6,355 nucleotides of DNA from Bacteroidota bacterium (lineage in GTDB: Bacteria > Bacteroidota > Bacteroidia > Chitinophagales > Chitinophagaceae). Position numbers and translations under genes: made by a program. Within the stretch, counting starts at the first letter, position 1; every line of letters begins with the position of its first letter. Of the stretch, positions 5,329 to 6,355 are shown piece by piece. The notes under the pieces are model-generated. The model was not told the origin of the DNA. It saw nothing but the letters and a program-made list of their open reading frames with translations, and ran no database searches. The stretch is from the NCBI GenBank assembly GCA_023429825.1, contig JAEZDC010000079.1, positions 1 to 6,355 on the forward strand, given 5' to 3'.

Positions 5329-6222
5329 ATGTTCAAACGGATGAAAGAGAAGTGGAACGTAAGCTGGATGCGCTTCATTCTCATCTTTACCACTTTTGCT
5401 TTGGGCGGTAGCTTATGCGGTTACCTGGGGAAAAAACTATTGGGTTATGCCGATATTGATTCAAGGATATTATTTGTTATTGCTTACATAATGGTAGTTA
5501 CGCTGCTATGGCCCATGTGTGTACTACTGATCAGTATTCCCCTGGGGCAATTCAACTTTTTCAGGAATTATTTAGCAAAGATGGGAAGAAGGATGGCGGG
5601 GAAGAAAGCTATCAGCAGCCAGCAGTTAACAATCAGCAATATTCCACCTACTAAACACATTGCCATTTTTGCTTCAGGGGCGGGAAGTAATGCCAGGAAG
5701 ATCATCGAATACTTTAAGAATAGTGCGACCGTAAAAGTGGCACTGATCGTTTGCAACAACCCAAGAGCAGCCGTGCTGTACATTGCTGCTGAACATAGTA
5801 TACCCACATTGATGGTGAATAAGCAAAGCCTATACAAAGAAGATAATTGCCTGGAAGAACTCCGTCTTCACCAGATTGACCTTATCGTGCTTGCTGGTTT
5901 TTTATGGATGATCCCGCAAAACCTTATCAATAACTACAGAAACAGGATCATTAATATTCATCCTGCACTTTTACCAAAATTCGGAGGTAAAGGCATGTAT
6001 GGAGAAAACGTTCACAAGACGGTGATCGAAGCCGGCGAAAAGGAAAGTGGCATCACTATACATTATGTAGATGAGCATTATGATAACGGTGATGTGATAT
6101 TTCAGGCCAGGTGTATAGTAGACCCGGATGATACACCTTCTACTCTGGCCGAAAAAGTTCATAAGCTCGAGCATGAGCATTATTCCAAAGTGATAGAAAA
6201 ACTGATCTGGACAAAGACGTAA
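5329..6222 (+). CDS. purN: Fusion of a two-helix membrane domain (DUF6787-like) with PurN glycinamide ribonucleotide formyltransferase
   Basis: From the ATG at 5329 the protein has 297 residues. Residues 1-90 look like the small Bacteroidota membrane family DUF6787 (MFKRMKEKWNVSWMRF, TFALGGSLCGY, LWPMCVLLISIPLGQF), with helices at about 13-34 and 46-72 and both ends probably cytoplasmic. A polar linker at about 91-107 joins it to a complete PurN domain of about 190 residues, the normal length of the whole enzyme. PurN converts GAR plus 10-formyl-tetrahydrofolate to formyl-GAR in purine synthesis. The domain shows FASGAGSN (about 114-121), LAGFLWMIP, the catalytic N209-I-H211-P pair, and D252 in YDNGDVIFQ. 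No ATG, GTG or TTG lies between the membrane domain and PurN. ATGs at 5296, 5314 and 5341 are alternative starts; 5329 best fits the short polar N-terminus of the family. The gene ends with two in-frame stops, TAA TAG. PurN is certain; the DUF name is from memory of the family. Confidence 0.9.
   Translation: MFKRMKEKWNVSWMRFILIFTTFALGGSLCGYLGKKLLGYADIDSRILFVIAYIMVVTLLWPMCVLLISIPLGQFNFFRNYLAKMGRRMAGKKAISSQQLTISNIPPTKHIAIFASGAGSNARKIIEYFKNSATVKVALIVCNNPRAAVLYIAAEHSIPTLMVNKQSLYKEDNCLEELRLHQIDLIVLAGFLWMIPQNLINNYRNRIINIHPALLPKFGGKGMYGENVHKTVIEAGEKESGITIHYVDEHYDNGDVIFQARCIVDPDDTPSTLAEKVHKLEHEHYSKVIEKLIWTKT
5608..5640 (+). repeat. Repetitive linker DNA at the membrane-domain/PurN junction
   Basis: ATCAGCA occurs at 5611-5617 and 5632-5638, with CAGCAGCCAGCAG between. 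It encodes the ISSQQLTIS linker residues. The vocabulary (AGCTATCAGC, ATCAGCA) resembles the AGCTTTAAGC/ATCAGC words of the noncoding spacer at 259-284, so this looks like an intergenic repeat now read as codons. That origin is inference. Confidence 0.4.
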
Positions 6223-6229
6223 TAGAGAC

Positions 6230-6328
6230 CTTATAGGGATCTTATAGGGATCTTTCAGGGACTTTGCTTCGGGTTTGCTTCGCATCTGATAGGGGTCTGG
6301 GTCGTACCTGGGTCGGGTCTGCTTCGCT
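6230..6328. repeat. Nine degenerate 11-base tandem units downstream of purN
   Basis: Starting at 6230 the sequence divides without gaps into nine 11-base units: CTTATAGGGAT twice, CTTTCAGGGAC, TTTGCTTCGGG, TTTGCTTCGCA, TCTGATAGGGG, TCTGGGTCGTA, CCTGGGTCGGG and TCTGCTTCGCT. Positions 1 and 2 are pyrimidines, position 3 is T, position 8 is G or C and position 9 is G in all nine (consensus YYTRnnKSGnn). A weak tenth unit may precede it at 6219-6229, over the purN stop. No gene or RNA explains the tract. A minus-strand reading frame crosses it but looks like no protein. Confidence 0.75.
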
Positions 6329-6355
6329 AAGAAAGACGAAGGATGACCGAACCAG
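6308..6355. repeat. Long imperfect inverted repeat reaching the right edge
   Basis: The arm CTGGGTCGGGTCTGCTTCG (6308-6326) faces CGAAGGATGACCGAACCAG (6337-6355) across a ten-base loop. Pairs form as CTGG/CCAG, GGTC/GACC and CTTCG/CGAAG, 13 in all, with two small internal loops. The left arm is built from the last 11-base units and the right arm is an inverted relative. The window ends on the last paired base, so the element may continue. It could act as a terminator-like hairpin for purN, but no T-run is visible. Confidence 0.55.

Noticed and set aside
5178..5411. Plus-strand reading frame of 77 codons with a hydrophobic start, overlapping the purN fusion
   Set aside because: It overlaps the start of the fusion gene in another frame, covers A/T-rich spacer that gives hydrophobic residues by composition, and its second half has no recognisable domain.
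5971..6285. Minus-strand reading frame of 104 codons opposite the purN 3' end
   Set aside because: It lies antisense to a certain coding region and begins inside the 11-base repeat tract. The translation has no family resemblance.
6223..6355. CRISPR array or small RNA gene in the repeat tract
   Set aside because: The units are 11 bases long with no spacers, and I see no promoter or T-run that would mark a small RNA.

Overview
The window looks like chromosome from a member of the Bacteroidota, probably near the Chitinophagaceae. The evidence is a three-subunit run of alternative complex III (ACIII) genes in the Bacteroidota form, a promoter of the TTG / TAnnTTTG type, no Shine-Dalgarno sequences, and spacers made of short degenerate tandem repeats. 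The family or genus is my inference and rests on style, not on a marker gene.

Positions 1-5093 (minus strand, read right to left) hold the start of an act operon. In transcription order these are actA (multiheme cytochrome c, 3837-5093), actB (1117-residue molybdopterin-like/iron-sulfur subunit with a Tat signal, 392-3745) and the N-terminus of actC (NrfD-like membrane quinol subunit, cut by the left edge at position 1). Together they make the quinol-oxidising, electron-transferring core of ACIII, the bc1-independent quinol:cytochrome c (or cytochrome oxidase) oxidoreductase. ActC sits in the membrane, ActB carries the iron-sulfur chain on the periplasmic face, and ActA carries the hemes. The remaining subunits (actD-F) would be expected beyond the left edge. 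The spacers hold two palindromes (actA-actB) and short tandem repeats (actB-actC).

Positions 5094-5328 are a divergent intergenic region. It holds a good actA promoter (5143-5172), a small hairpin touching the actA start, and an A/T inverted repeat at 5180-5197. I found no convincing promoter for the rightward gene.

Positions 5329-6222 (plus strand) encode one continuous protein joining a two-helix membrane domain of unknown function (DUF6787-like) to a full-length PurN glycinamide ribonucleotide formyltransferase. No ordinary start codon is available for PurN alone, so the purine enzyme appears to be membrane-tethered. This is the most unusual protein in the window. The junction is encoded by a repetitive sequence, which suggests a former intergenic spacer became coding.

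Positions 6223-6355 have no gene. Nine degenerate 11-base units run without a break from 6230 to 6328 and merge into a long imperfect inverted repeat that reaches the right edge. I see no RNA gene, insertion sequence, CRISPR array or defence system.
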